This document shows positions 6,809 to 15,452 of a DNA stretch of 64,000 nucleotides, piece after piece. Below the pieces are notes generated by a model. That model saw only the letters and a list, made by a program, of their open reading frames with translations, did not search any database and was not told the DNA's origin. The stretch is from positions 2,935,227-2,999,226 of the forward strand of contig NZ_CP101161.1 of assembly GCF_024298865.1 (NCBI RefSeq), in the 5' to 3' direction. Numbering within the stretch: position 1 is the stretch's first letter; each line of letters starts with the position of its first letter. The stretch comes from Halorarius halobius (GTDB taxonomy: Archaea; Halobacteriota; Halobacteria; Halobacteriales; Haloarculaceae). The position numbers were made by a program, and so were the translations under genes.

Positions 6809-8287
6809 ATGGCGGACGACAAGCCGTTCTCGCAGAAACTCCAGGTGCCGGAAGCGCTGACGTTCGACGACGTACTCCTGCGACCCAAGGAGTCGCGTGT
6901 CGAACCGGACGAGGCCGACACCTCGACCCGCGTCTCGAAGAACGTCCAGCTAAACATCCCCGTGCTGTCTGCCGCGATGGACACCGTCACGGAGGCCGAA
7001 CTCGCCGCCGAGATGGCCCGACAGGGTGGCCTCGGCGTGCTCCACCGCAACATGGACGTCGCGGAGACGGCCGACCACGTCGAGCGCGTGAAACGCGCCG
7101 ACGAACTCATCATCCGTGACGTCGTGACCGCCTCCCCCGAGATGACCGTCGAGGAAGTAGACGCCATGATGGACCGCGCGGGCGTGTCGGGCGCGCCGGT
7201 CGTCGACGACGACGGCGAGGTGCTCGGTATCATCTCCGGCACCGACATCCGGCCGTATCTCGGCATCGGCTCCGAGGACAGCGTCCGGGAGGCGATGACC
7301 GACGAGGTCATCACCGCCGGGGAGGACATCGAGGCCCGCGAGGCGCTGGAGCTGATGTACGACCACAAGATAGAGCGCGTCCCCATCGTCGACGACGAGG
7401 ACCGACTGACTGGCCTCGTGACGATGCGGGGCATCCTCTCGCGGCGCGAATACGACGACGCGGCCCGCGACGACGACGGCCGCCTGCTGGCGGGCGTCGC
7501 CGTCGGCCCGTTCGAACTCGACCGGGCACAGGCCGCCGACGAGGCGGGCGCGGACGTGCTGTTCATCGACTGTGCACACGCCCACAACCTCAACGTCCTC
7601 GATTCGGCTCGCGACATCAAAACGGAGGTCGACGCCGACGTCGTCGTCGGCAACGTCGGTACCCGCGAGGCCGCCGAGGAGGCCGTCGACTTCGCCGACG
7701 GATTGAAGGTGGGTATCGGCCCCGGCTCCATCTGTACCACTCGGGTCGTCTCCGGCGCGGGGATGCCTCAGATTACGGCCGTCGCCGAAGTCGCCGACGT
7801 TGCCGCCCGCGAGGACGTGCCGGTCATCGCGGACGGCGGCATCCGCTACTCCGGCGACGCCATCAAGGCCATCGCGGCGGGTGCGGACGCCGTGATGCTC
7901 GGCTCCTACTTCGCCGGTACCGACGAGGCGCCCGGTCGCGTCATCACGATGAACGGCAAGAAGTACAAGCAGTACCGCGGGATGGGGTCGGTCGGCGCCA
8001 TGTCCGAGGGGAGCGGCGACCGCTACCTCAAGGACGACGACGGGGACGAGGAGTTCGTCCCGGAGGGCGTCGAGGCCGCCACCCCGTACAAGGGGTCGCT
8101 GGAATCCGAGCTCCACCAGCTCGTCGGCGGGATGCGCTCCGGGATGGGGTACGTCGGCGCCGAGACCATCCCCGGGTTCAAGGAGCGTGCGGAGTTCGTC
8201 CGGGTCTCCTCGGCCGGCCAGACCGAGGGCCACCCGCACGACGTGATGATTACCGACGAGGCGCCGAACTACTCGCCACAGGAGTGA
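6809..8287 (+). CDS. guaB: IMP dehydrogenase
   Basis: The protein has 492 residues, the usual length. It oxidises IMP to XMP with NAD+, the committed step of GMP synthesis. The (beta/alpha)8 barrel is interrupted at about residues 100-215 by a pair of CBS domains. The catalytic cysteine is C309 in GIGPGSICTTR. The flap region (YRGMGSVGAM) and the phosphate-binding DGGIRYSGD segment are present. An AT-rich box with TTTTTGC stands about 28 bases before the ATG, so the mRNA is probably leaderless. Confidence 0.97.
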   Translation: MADDKPFSQKLQVPEALTFDDVLLRPKESRVEPDEADTSTRVSKNVQLNIPVLSAAMDTVTEAELAAEMARQGGLGVLHRNMDVAETADHVERVKRADELIIRDVVTASPEMTVEEVDAMMDRAGVSGAPVVDDDGEVLGIISGTDIRPYLGIGSEDSVREAMTDEVITAGEDIEAREALELMYDHKIERVPIVDDEDRLTGLVTMRGILSRREYDDAARDDDGRLLAGVAVGPFELDRAQAADEAGADVLFIDCAHAHNLNVLDSARDIKTEVDADVVVGNVGTREAAEEAVDFADGLKVGIGPGSICTTRVVSGAGMPQITAVAEVADVAAREDVPVIADGGIRYSGDAIKAIAAGADAVMLGSYFAGTDEAPGRVITMNGKKYKQYRGMGSVGAMSEGSGDRYLKDDDGDEEFVPEGVEAATPYKGSLESELHQLVGGMRSGMGYVGAETIPGFKERAEFVRVSSAGQTEGHPHDVMITDEAPNYSPQE

Positions 8288-8371
8288 GAGAGCCACCCGC
8301 TCCGGCGCCGGACCACCCCTCGAATCGTGGTTTCCGACAGGATGAATCGCTAGAGAACGTCCCGATGAACC

Positions 8372-8494
8372 TCACTGGAGTCTGTCCGCGCTCATGCACG
8401 CGCGACTGCAGTACCCCATCTCCGCCGTCCGGGCGCTGTCGTGAGCCTCGAACGTTTCGCCACAGTTCTTGCACGTGACGGACGTGAGCGACAT
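8372..8494 (-). CDS. 40-residue zinc-binding protein
   Basis: This gene is below common length cut-offs but well supported. The ATG at 8494 has a TATA-like TTTATTA (minus strand, 8519-8526) about 28 bases upstream, as for a leaderless gene. The product is a single zinc module, CKNCGETF at residues 8-15 and CSRAC at 29-33, resembling a treble-clef or MYM/FCS-like finger. Small zinc proteins of this sort are common in haloarchaea and some are regulators. It is convergent with guaB. The exact family is unknown. Confidence 0.75.
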   Translation of the reverse strand: MSLTSVTCKNCGETFEAHDSARTAEMGYCSRACMSADRLQ

Positions 8495-8526
8495 ATGATA
8501 ACCATTGCCAACCAGTGTAATAAATC

Positions 8527-9023
8527 TGACTCAGTGTGTGCCGTCCGTCTGACGGCGTTTCCCTGCTGGCTCAGACGACAGAAATCAGTTCACTATCGTG
8601 TTACACATCGTTCCGAGCGTCCCAACCGACCACCCGAGCACGAACTCGTCTGGAGTTCCTACCCGTTTGCCTACAGGAGCAGGACGCCCCTCGCGTCGTT
8701 TGGTCCGGCCGCTCGGCAGGCGCTCGTCCGCGACTAGTCTCCGGGCGACCATCGACCGGTAGTGACCGCATAACGATGGTCCGTCGCGGTGGCCCGGGTG
8801 ACGACGGAGCTGATAGATTCCATGAAGCGACACCTTCCGGAGGAGACGTCCGGATGCTATCTCCGGCGGCCAGGGGACTGCTGTTGGCTCTGCTACGGCC
8901 GCATCCTGCTGGGACGTAGCACCACCTGAGCCCGCCCCCGCTGTCCGCGCCGGTGGGATGAGTTCGACGGGGCCGCCCCAGCGGCTGCTGGCCACCGTAA
9001 CCGTTCGTCGGTAGAAATCGGAA
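8527..9023 (-). other. Non-coding gap between the small zinc gene and tRNA-Lys
   Basis: No convincing gene is present; long frames on both strands look like composition artefacts. One cysteine-rich frame on the plus strand (GTG at 8798 to TGA at 8929, 43 codons, containing CCWLCYGR) is notable but lacks a promoter or ribosome binding site. Confidence 0.5.
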
Positions 9024-9097
9024 CGGGCCGAGGGGGATTTGAACCCCCGACCGACTGGTTAAGAGCCAGTCGCTCTCCCTGGCTGAGCTATCGGCCC
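9024..9097 (-). tRNA. tRNA-Lys (CTT anticodon)
   Basis: The 74-base gene folds as a normal tRNA without intron. The acceptor stem pairs GGGCCGA with TCGGCCC, the D arm begins TAGCTCAG, the anticodon loop CTCTTAA gives CTT, and the T loop is TTCAAAT. CCA is not encoded. A TATA-like box (CTATAT, minus strand near 9125-9130) lies about 28 bases upstream. Confidence 0.96.
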
Positions 9098-9218
9098 TCA
9101 CTCCGGGGTAGCGGAGGCCGTCGCATATAGCTTGCGTTTCGGCGCCTGCGACCGGTTCCGTCACCGGAAACTCCGAGGTGGGCAGTTTAAGTTGTAGCCC
9201 CCCACACGTCGACACAAC

Positions 9219-10679
9219 ATGAGTAGCGGAATCTCGATGGCCTCGATGTCTACGTACGCCATCCTCGGTTGCGGCAGCGTGGGGCACGCCGTCGCTGAAG
9301 AGCTCGAAGCGGAGGAGAAGGACGTGCTCATCCTCGACAAGGACGAGGGTCGCGTCGAGGCGCTACGCGACCAGGACCTCGATGCCCGCACAGCCGACAT
9401 CGCCGACGAGGAGGTGGCCGAAGCCATCGCCGACCGGGACGTCGTTCTCATTCTCTCGTCGGACGTCGAGGCGAACCGTGCCGCCGTCGAGAACATCCGC
9501 GCTCGGGGCGAGGACCAGTTCATCGTCGTCCGGGCCTCGGACCCCGTTACGGCCGACGAGCTGACCGAACTCGGCGTCGACGTGGTGATCAACCCGTCGG
9601 CGGTCATCGCCGACTCCGCGCTCCGGGCGCTCGAGACGGGGGAACTGGAGCACAAGGCCGAACAGTTGGCGGACGTCATCGACTCGACCGAGCGCCGGAT
9701 GGCCATCCTCGCACACCGGTCGCCGGACCCCGACTCCATCGCCAGCGCCGTCGCGCTGAAGGCCATCGCCGAGTCGCGCGACGTGGAGGCCGACATCATC
9801 TACGACGGGGAGATCGGCCACCAGGAGAACCGCGCGTTCGTCAACCTGTTCGGCATCGAGTTGACGCCCCGGGAGGAGGTGAGCCTCGACAGCTACGACA
9901 CGGTCGCGCTGGTGGACCACGCGAAAGCCTCGGAAGACGCGTTCGAGGGTGACGTCGACATCTTCATCGACCACTTCGAGCCGGACGTCGACTACGATGC
10001 CCGATTCACCGACGTGCGACGCAACGTCTCCTCGACGTCGACGATTCTCACGAAGTACGTCCAGGAGTTCGACATCAAACTCGACGAGGACGTAGCGACC
10101 GCGCTGTTGTACGGCATCCGCGCCGAGACGCTCGATTTCAAGCGCGACACGACGCCGGCGGACCTGACCGCGGCGGCGTATCTCCACCCGTTCGCCGACC
10201 ACGACACGCTCGAACAGGTGGAGTCGCCGTCGATGAGCCCGGAGACGCTGGACGTACTCGCGGAAGCGATTCGCAACCGCGACGTGAAAGGCTCGCATCT
10301 CGTCTCGAACGCGGGGTTCATCCGCGACCGCGACGCCCTCTCGCAGGCCGCACAGCATCTCCTCAACCTCGAAGGTATCACCACGACGGCCGTGTTCGCA
10401 CTCGCGGACGACACCATCTATCTGGCGGCGCGCTCGAAGGATATCCGGATGAACATCGGCGCGGTGCTGGAGGACGCGTTCGGCGAAATCGGTGAGGTGG
10501 TCGGCCACTCGACGGACGCCTCCGCCGAGATACCGCTGGGCATCTTCACCGGCATCGAGACGACGGAGGACAACCGCGAGACCCTGCTTTCGCTCGTCGA
10601 GGAAGCCGTACGCACGAAACTGTTCGAGGCGATGGGTGTCGAGTCCTCCGGGAGCGGCGAGTCGGCGAACGGCTCCTGA
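9219..10679 (+). CDS. TrkA-N / DHH-DHHA1 phosphoesterase fusion
   Basis: The protein has 486 residues. A Rossmann NAD-binding RCK/TrkA-N domain comes first (GCGSVG at 17-22, acidic D40 after the second strand). A DHH phosphoesterase domain follows (HRSPDPD at 166-172, VDHAK, IDHFEPD) and ends in a DHHA1 region. DHH proteins hydrolyse small nucleotides or nanoRNA using Mn2+, and the RCK domain may sense a nucleotide ligand. A cyclic-dinucleotide or oligoribonucleotide substrate is possible but not shown. A TTTAAG box stands about 30 bases before the ATG. Confidence 0.9.
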   Translation: MSSGISMASMSTYAILGCGSVGHAVAEELEAEEKDVLILDKDEGRVEALRDQDLDARTADIADEEVAEAIADRDVVLILSSDVEANRAAVENIRARGEDQFIVVRASDPVTADELTELGVDVVINPSAVIADSALRALETGELEHKAEQLADVIDSTERRMAILAHRSPDPDSIASAVALKAIAESRDVEADIIYDGEIGHQENRAFVNLFGIELTPREEVSLDSYDTVALVDHAKASEDAFEGDVDIFIDHFEPDVDYDARFTDVRRNVSSTSTILTKYVQEFDIKLDEDVATALLYGIRAETLDFKRDTTPADLTAAAYLHPFADHDTLEQVESPSMSPETLDVLAEAIRNRDVKGSHLVSNAGFIRDRDALSQAAQHLLNLEGITTTAVFALADDTIYLAARSKDIRMNIGAVLEDAFGEIGEVVGHSTDASAEIPLGIFTGIETTEDNRETLLSLVEEAVRTKLFEAMGVESSGSGESANGS

Positions 10680-10694
10680 CCCTCGCTACCTGCG

Positions 10695-10985
10695 TCAGGC
10701 GACCGCTTCCTCCTCGTCGCCGTCCTTGAGCCGTTCGATGACGTCGTTGATGAGGATGACGTCGCCGACCGCACGCACCCACCTGTAGGGGACGATGACG
10801 CCGCGCGCCTCGTCGACGCGGGCGTCGAACAGGCTCCCGTTGAGTTCCGTCAGGGCGAGACCGGTCACCGTCTCGTTGTCGAGGTCGAGTCGCAAGTCCT
10901 CGACCTGGCCGACGAAAACCCCGTTGTTCGAGTACACTTCCCGCCCGACGAGCGAGGTGATTTCCTGGGGAACGTCCTGGTTCAT
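10695..10985 (-). CDS. PRC-barrel domain protein
   Basis: The protein has 96 residues, a single PRC-barrel: a beta barrel beginning EITSLVGREVYSNNGVFVGQVEDLRLDLD and ending in a conserved VIVPYRWVRAVGDVILI segment. Archaeal stand-alone PRC-barrels (CdpB family) help organise division or RNA-associated complexes. Whether this copy acts in division is inferred from the family only. It is convergent with the DHH gene, 15 bases away. Confidence 0.88.
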   Translation of the reverse strand: MNQDVPQEITSLVGREVYSNNGVFVGQVEDLRLDLDNETVTGLALTELNGSLFDARVDEARGVIVPYRWVRAVGDVILINDVIERLKDGDEEEAVA

Positions 10986-11081
10986 ACCGCGAGCGTGGGT
11001 CGGCCCGTTCTTAATCCTGCCGGCACCGTCTGACGCGCGTCACGCGACGTAACGGCGGTGTGGGCCGGCTGGCGACTCATC

Positions 11082-11870
11082 TCACTCCGACGCGAGGGTA
11101 GGCGACAGCTCCCTGGCTCCACTCCAGTAACGTTCGAACAGGGCCCGTGCCCGCTCGACGGGCTCCGGATGGCCCGTCTGAATGTGGGCTCGCAGGCCGT
11201 CGTCGGCGTACACGAGGTAGTGGACGGTCGTGTCCTCACCGACGTCCATCAGCGTCAGGCTGTAACCGGGATGGTCACCCGACTCCCGGAGACGGAGCCG
11301 TCCGGTGTCGAGCATCGTCGCCAGCGTCTCGGTATGGTCAGTGACGACCCGCTTGGAGACGGACTCGCTGAGTACGAGCCGCGCCGCCGCACCCCCCTGG
11401 ACTATCGCATCGCGGAACGAGTCGACGAACCGCGGTCCCAGCGCCGTCGAGATGTGGTCGATATGCTCCGCCTCCCGCACGGCACCGACGTACGGCTCCA
11501 CCGGTCGGTACGGCGCCGTCCGGTCCGCGAGCGTCACCTCGGCGCCCCGGAGTGCCCCCGCCTCGATGTCGGCGCCGGGGGGCAGTACCGCCAGCGCCTC
11601 GAGCGCATCCAGGACTCCCGCCGCCCGTTCGCGGTAGCGGTCGTACTCCTCGAACAGGAGCCGCCCCGGTAGCGTCAGGCCGAACCCCCCGTCGACGCGC
11701 TCGACGAGCCCGGCCGCCTCCAGGTCCCTGATACAGCGGTCCACGGTGGACCGCGAGACGTCGAGCGACTCGACCAGTTCCGGCTTGGTGCGGGGCCCGT
11801 CGAGCAGTGCCGAGAACAGCGACGACCGCCGGCAGAGGAGGGAGAACACGGACTCCTGGGACTCCGTCAT
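11082..11870 (-). CDS. Winged-helix regulator with FilR1-type sensor domain
   Basis: The protein has 262 residues. Residues 10-70 are a winged helix (LDGPRTKPELVESLDVSRST, wing RVDGGFGLT), then a linker helix and a C-terminal domain (about 100-250) of the type called FilR1 or DUF1724. These are one-component transcription factors binding an unknown ligand. It stands alone between the PRC-barrel gene and a non-coding stretch, with a TTAACG box about 30 bases upstream. Confidence 0.88.
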   Translation of the reverse strand: MTESQESVFSLLCRRSSLFSALLDGPRTKPELVESLDVSRSTVDRCIRDLEAAGLVERVDGGFGLTLPGRLLFEEYDRYRERAAGVLDALEALAVLPPGADIEAGALRGAEVTLADRTAPYRPVEPYVGAVREAEHIDHISTALGPRFVDSFRDAIVQGGAAARLVLSESVSKRVVTDHTETLATMLDTGRLRLRESGDHPGYSLTLMDVGEDTTVHYLVYADDGLRAHIQTGHPEPVERARALFERYWSGARELSPTLASE

Positions 11871-11951
11871 CGACGCGGATTACCTCTCGTTACCCGTTAA
11901 GCGTTCGGGACGGTTCTCAATTCGTATAAGTCTGGGAAAGAAATATGTATG

Positions 11952-12075
11952 TGAAGCCACCTCTTGAACGCTCGTGCGATGAGTGATGTAAAGACGTACC
12001 ATCCGTAGATACGGATGCCGGGGTGCCTCTGACATCCGGCATCGGGGGCGGTTTCTGCCCGGACCGCCCCCTCTT
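11952..12075 (+). ncRNA. Candidate small structured RNA
   Basis: The 360 bases between the regulator and thioredoxin contain no credible gene beyond a 9-codon frame (ATG at 11979). A TATA-like GTATAAG at 11924-11930 would start a transcript near 11952. Three hairpins follow back to back: 12000-12017 (8-base arms CATCCGTA/TACGGATG), 12014-12043 (GATGCCGG/CCGGCATC) and 12044-12071 (GGGGGCGGT/ACCGCCCCC). The first two share bases and are mutually exclusive. The 5' end and function are inferred. It could instead be a leader of trx, though trx has its own TTAACTAG box. Confidence 0.4.
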
Positions 12076-12077
12076 TT
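12044..12077 (+). terminator. Hairpin followed by a T-rich stretch
   Basis: A perfect 9-base stem, GGGGGCGGT at 12044-12052 and ACCGCCCCC at 12063-12071, is followed directly by TCTTTT. This has the form of an intrinsic terminator. It would end the candidate small RNA before trx. Confidence 0.45.
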
Positions 12078-12230
12078 CCCGGCGGACGGCCCGCCCGCCC
12101 ATCGCCGTCCCCCGGGGACCTCTCGTCACCGCGGCCTCCATGCCGACCAGCGACGGCGTCGCGGCGCTGGTCGTGTGCGGTTCGGCCACGACCCCGATGT
12201 CGTTAACTAGCCCCGGGCGTTACGACGTGT

Positions 12231-12626
12231 ATGAGCAACGAAGACGACGAACTGGAGTCCATCCGCGACCAGAAGCGCGAAGAGCTGTCGAGCCGGGCCG
12301 AGACGCCCGACGAGCCGGTCCACGTCGAGGGGCAGTCCCACCTCGAGGAACTCGTCGGCGAGAACGACGTGGTGCTTGTCGACTTCTACGCGGATTGGTG
12401 TGGTCCGTGCAAGATGCTCGAGCCGACGGTCGAGGAACTGGCGGCCGAGACCGACGCGGCCGTGGCCAAGGTCGACATCGACGCCCACCAGGCGCTCGCA
12501 CAGCAGTACCGGGTGCAGGGCGTCCCGACGCTGTACCTGTTCGCCGGCGGCGAACCGGTCGACGAGATGGTCGGCGTCCAGGAGAAGTCGACGCTCGAAG
12601 GAAAGATAGCGAACGCGACCACATAA
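12231..12626 (+). CDS. Thioredoxin
   Basis: The protein has 131 residues with the redox motif C57-G-P-C60 in FYADWCGPCK, and the cis-proline segment GVPTLYLF. It reduces disulfides in cytoplasmic proteins. A charged N-terminal extension of about 35 residues (SNEDDELESIRDQKREEL) precedes the thioredoxin fold, as is common in haloarchaea. A TTAACTAG box about 30 bases upstream suggests a leaderless transcript. No reductase gene is adjacent. Confidence 0.93.
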   Translation: MSNEDDELESIRDQKREELSSRAETPDEPVHVEGQSHLEELVGENDVVLVDFYADWCGPCKMLEPTVEELAAETDAAVAKVDIDAHQALAQQYRVQGVPTLYLFAGGEPVDEMVGVQEKSTLEGKIANATT

Positions 12627-12718
12627 CTGCGTCAGGTACAGACGGGACGCCCCCGTCGCCGGGTGGTCTCGATGTCCCAGCGGTGCGACTAGCTATCGGC
12701 GGTCCCGTTTGCTGGCGG

Positions 12719-13681
12719 TCACCAGCCCGGGTCGACGGGGTGGTCCGGGTCGCCACCCGTGAGCACCCGCGCGATGTCCGTCGCGAGCGTGTCGGCACAC
12801 TCCCGGATGGCTTCCTCCGAGTACCAGCCAACGTGTGGCGTGTAGACCACGTTCGGGTGGGCCGTCGGGAGCGACGAGGGCGGCTCCTGGTCCAGCACGT
12901 CGAGCCCGGCACCGGCTATCTCGCCGGCGTCGAGTGCGGCCGCGAGCGCGTCGGTGTCCACGACCCCGCCGCGTCCCACGTTGACGACGACGGCCGACCG
13001 CTTCATCAGCCCGAACGCGCTTTCGTCCAGCAGGCCGCGCGTCTGAGGCGTGAGCGGGGCCAGTAGCGCGAGCAGGTCGGACCGACGCAACAACGGTTCT
13101 AGCTCCACGCCCTCGACGCCGTACTCGGCGAGCGTCGGGTCGTCCACGTGCGGGTCGTACGCCAACCCCTCCAAGTCGAATCCACGGACGAGTTCCGCCA
13201 ACCGGCGGGCGGAAGCGCCGAACGAAAGGAACCCGAGCGTCGCGTTCGAGAGGCGACCGACTGGGACGCCGGGGTCGCGGGACCAGCCGCCGTTCTGGAC
13301 GTGGTCGTCGTAGGGACCGAGCCGTCGCCACGTCGACAGCAGTAGCGACAGTGCGTGGGTCGCCACCTCCTCGGTGCAGTAGTCGGGGACGTTCACCACG
13401 GGGATGCCGTACTCGCGGGCGGCACCGAGCGCCACGTTGTCGACGCCGACTCCCGCCCGCCCCACCACCCGGACCGGTGTTTCGGTGAACAGCCGCTCGG
13501 TCACCGGCGTCCCGGCGTCGACGACGACGGCGTCGGCATCGCCGGCCGCGGCCGCCCGCACGAGTCGCTCCTCGTCACCCTCCTCGACGACCTGTACGTC
13601 GGCGTCGAACCCCTGCCAGGTGAACGCCTCCGGCAACACCTCGGCCGTCTTCGTGTCAGTGGTCACCACCCGGTGAGCCAT
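12719..13681 (-). CDS. D-isomer-specific 2-hydroxyacid dehydrogenase (CtBP/phosphoglycerate dehydrogenase type)
   Basis: The protein has 320 residues from the ATG at 13681, which has TTAAG about 29 bases upstream; a GTG at 13693 would add four residues. It reduces 2-keto acids or oxidises D-2-hydroxyacids with NAD(P)H. The catalytic Arg (VNVGRGGVVD), Glu (VLDQEPP) and His (YTPHVGWYSE) are present, with a somewhat divergent nucleotide loop (GFLSFGASAR). Substrate is not predictable. Convergent with trx. Confidence 0.88.
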   Translation of the reverse strand: MAHRVVTTDTKTAEVLPEAFTWQGFDADVQVVEEGDEERLVRAAAAGDADAVVVDAGTPVTERLFTETPVRVVGRAGVGVDNVALGAAREYGIPVVNVPDYCTEEVATHALSLLLSTWRRLGPYDDHVQNGGWSRDPGVPVGRLSNATLGFLSFGASARRLAELVRGFDLEGLAYDPHVDDPTLAEYGVEGVELEPLLRRSDLLALLAPLTPQTRGLLDESAFGLMKRSAVVVNVGRGGVVDTDALAAALDAGEIAGAGLDVLDQEPPSSLPTAHPNVVYTPHVGWYSEEAIRECADTLATDIARVLTGGDPDHPVDPGW

Positions 13682-13958
13682 ACCCGACTCCACTCGCTCC
13701 CCCCACTTAACGGGAAGCGTTACAACGTCCCCAAGAGTTACAGATACGTCAACAAGTGGCGCTAACGTTGTTTACGAGACCGGCAACCGGACGATAGACG
13801 ACGCCGTACGCGAGGAACTGCCGGACCTCGTCGCGGAAGGGGGCGTCGGCCCCCTCGTGTGACACTACGGAGCCCGAAGGCTCCGACTCGGGATGTGAGT
13901 TCAATCCCTATCAACGTTCGAGTCAGTTTATTTCACCTCCGGGGTCGTACGGGCGGGC

Positions 13959-14384
13959 ATGTACGACACCATACTCGTGCCGACGGACGGGAGCGACGTC
14001 TCCGAGCGCGCGGCCGATGAGGCGTTCGCGCTGGCCCGCGAGTTCGGTGCGACCGTCCACGTCGTGTTCGTCATCGACGAGTCCGCGTCGTCGTTCCTGT
14101 TCACGACCGAGCGGATGGCGGACGTACTGGAGGCGTTCCGTGAGGAGGGTGAGGCGGCGACGGACGCCGTGCGGGAACTGGCCGGCGACGACGTCGACGT
14201 CGTGGTCGACATCGTGCGGGGGATGAAGGTCCACAGCGCCATCGTCGACTACGCACGGAACCACGGGGTCGACCTCGTGGTGATGGGCACCCACGGCCGC
14301 CACGGCGTCGAGCACCTGCTCGGGTCGACGACCCAGCGCGTGCTCACGAGCGCCGACGTGCCGGTGCTGGTCGTCGGCGAGTAG
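13959..14384 (+). CDS. Universal stress protein, UspA family
   Basis: The protein has 141 residues, one Usp domain. It begins MYDTILVPTDGSD and carries the ATP-binding signature G-2x-G-9x-G-S/T in MGTHGRHGVEHLLGSTTQ. It is therefore the nucleotide-binding kind, forming dimers in the cytosol under stress. TTTATTT lies about 30 bases upstream. Its stop abuts the stop of the convergent phosphotransacetylase-like gene. The 277 bases before it hold no clear gene, only a short open stretch ending at 13862. Confidence 0.93.
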   Translation: MYDTILVPTDGSDVSERAADEAFALAREFGATVHVVFVIDESASSFLFTTERMADVLEAFREEGEAATDAVRELAGDDVDVVVDIVRGMKVHSAIVDYARNHGVDLVVMGTHGRHGVEHLLGSTTQRVLTSADVPVLVVGE

Positions 14385-15452
14385 CTACTCCTCGACTGGC
14401 AACAGCGCGTCCACGTCGGCGTAGTCCGCGAGCAACTCGCCCATCGCCTCGACGGTCCGTTCGTCGCGGGTCCGGCCCGACCGGACGAGCTCTTCGGCGC
14501 GGTCGATGGTGGTGATGGTGTCGGTGCCGACGAGCAGGACGGGCACGCCCGCTTCCTCGGCGCGCCCGAGGACGGCCTCGGGCGGCCGGAATCCGCCGGT
14601 GAGGAGCAGACACTCGACGCCCGGGGCGTCCAGCGCGACCGTCTGTATCTCCGTGCGGTCGCCGCCGGTTATCATCGCGGCGTCGCGGGTGCGCCGGAAC
14701 TGTGTCAGCGCCTCGCTGGCGCCCATCGCACCGACGACGAACCGCTCGACGTAGGCGTCTGTGGCCGCGTCGTCGGTCAGCAGGTCCGCGCCGAGTTCGT
14801 CGGCCAGCTCCGCGACGGTGACGCCCGCGAGTTCCTGTCGGCGCGGGAGCGTCCCGAGCACGCGGACGCCGCGACCCTCGACGAACGGCACGACATCGGT
14901 GGCGAGTTCGTCGAACGCGGCGTCGGGCACCGCGTTGAACAGCACGCCAGCGAGCCGGTCACCGAGCGCGTCCGCGGCGGCAAGCACGTCGTCAACGTCG
15001 CCCGGTTCCTCGTAGCGGGAGACCAGCACGACCTCGGCGTCGAGCAACTCGGCCACGTCGACGTCGGTCAGGTCGACGATGCCGCCGGTGGTGAGGGTGC
15101 CGCCTCCTTCGACGAGCATCCGGTCGCGGTCGGCCGCGAGCGTCTCGTAGCTCTCCCGAACGCGCTCGCGGACGGCGTCGGGGTCCTCGCGGCCGCGGAT
15201 GGCCTCCTGCACGAACGTCGGCGAGTACACGACCGGCTCGAGGTCGTGCATCTCCGCGTCGAGACCGAGCAGTTCGCGTGCGAGCATCGGGTCCTCGTCG
15301 AGCGTCTTCCCGACCGCCGACTGCAATCGGGTGCCCTTGGGCTTCATGTAGCCGACCGACTCGCCGCGCTCCATCGCCGCGCGTGCCAGCGCCAGCGTCA
15401 CGGCCGTCTTGCCTGTGCTCTCCGCCGTCGATGTGACGAGTACCGGTGTCAT
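14385..15452 (-). CDS. Phosphotransacetylase-family protein (AAA_26 plus DRTGG domains)
   Basis: The protein has 355 residues. Residues 1-210 form a dethiobiotin-synthetase-like P-loop domain (MTPVLVTSTAESTGKTAVTL, catalytic-type loop VEGGGTL). Residues 215-330 are a DRTGG domain. This is the N-terminal part of bacterial Pta, without the catalytic PTA_PTB domain, so a regulatory role is more likely than phosphotransacetylation. The start at 15452 overlaps the acdA stop (ATGA), so the two genes are co-translated. The same frame stays open far upstream, but that is the shadow of acdA. Confidence 0.88.
   Translation of the reverse strand: MTPVLVTSTAESTGKTAVTLALARAAMERGESVGYMKPKGTRLQSAVGKTLDEDPMLARELLGLDAEMHDLEPVVYSPTFVQEAIRGREDPDAVRERVRESYETLAADRDRMLVEGGGTLTTGGIVDLTDVDVAELLDAEVVLVSRYEEPGDVDDVLAAADALGDRLAGVLFNAVPDAAFDELATDVVPFVEGRGVRVLGTLPRRQELAGVTVAELADELGADLLTDDAATDAYVERFVVGAMGASEALTQFRRTRDAAMITGGDRTEIQTVALDAPGVECLLLTGGFRPPEAVLGRAEEAGVPVLLVGTDTITTIDRAEELVRSGRTRDERTVEAMGELLADYADVDALLPVEE

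Noticed and set aside
8798-8929. 43-codon cysteine-rich plus-strand frame.
   Set aside because: It has no promoter or ribosome binding site and is not acidic. Noted only within the gap entry.
12023-13066. Plus-strand frame of 347 codons across trx and the dehydrogenase.
   Set aside because: It is Arg-rich and runs over thioredoxin in another frame and antisense to the dehydrogenase. Both of those have clear catalytic motifs.
13700-13862. Short open plus-strand stretch with halophile-like codons ending at 13862.
   Set aside because: It has no start codon in a sensible place and overlaps the promoter of the convergent dehydrogenase. It may be a gene remnant but is too weak to list.
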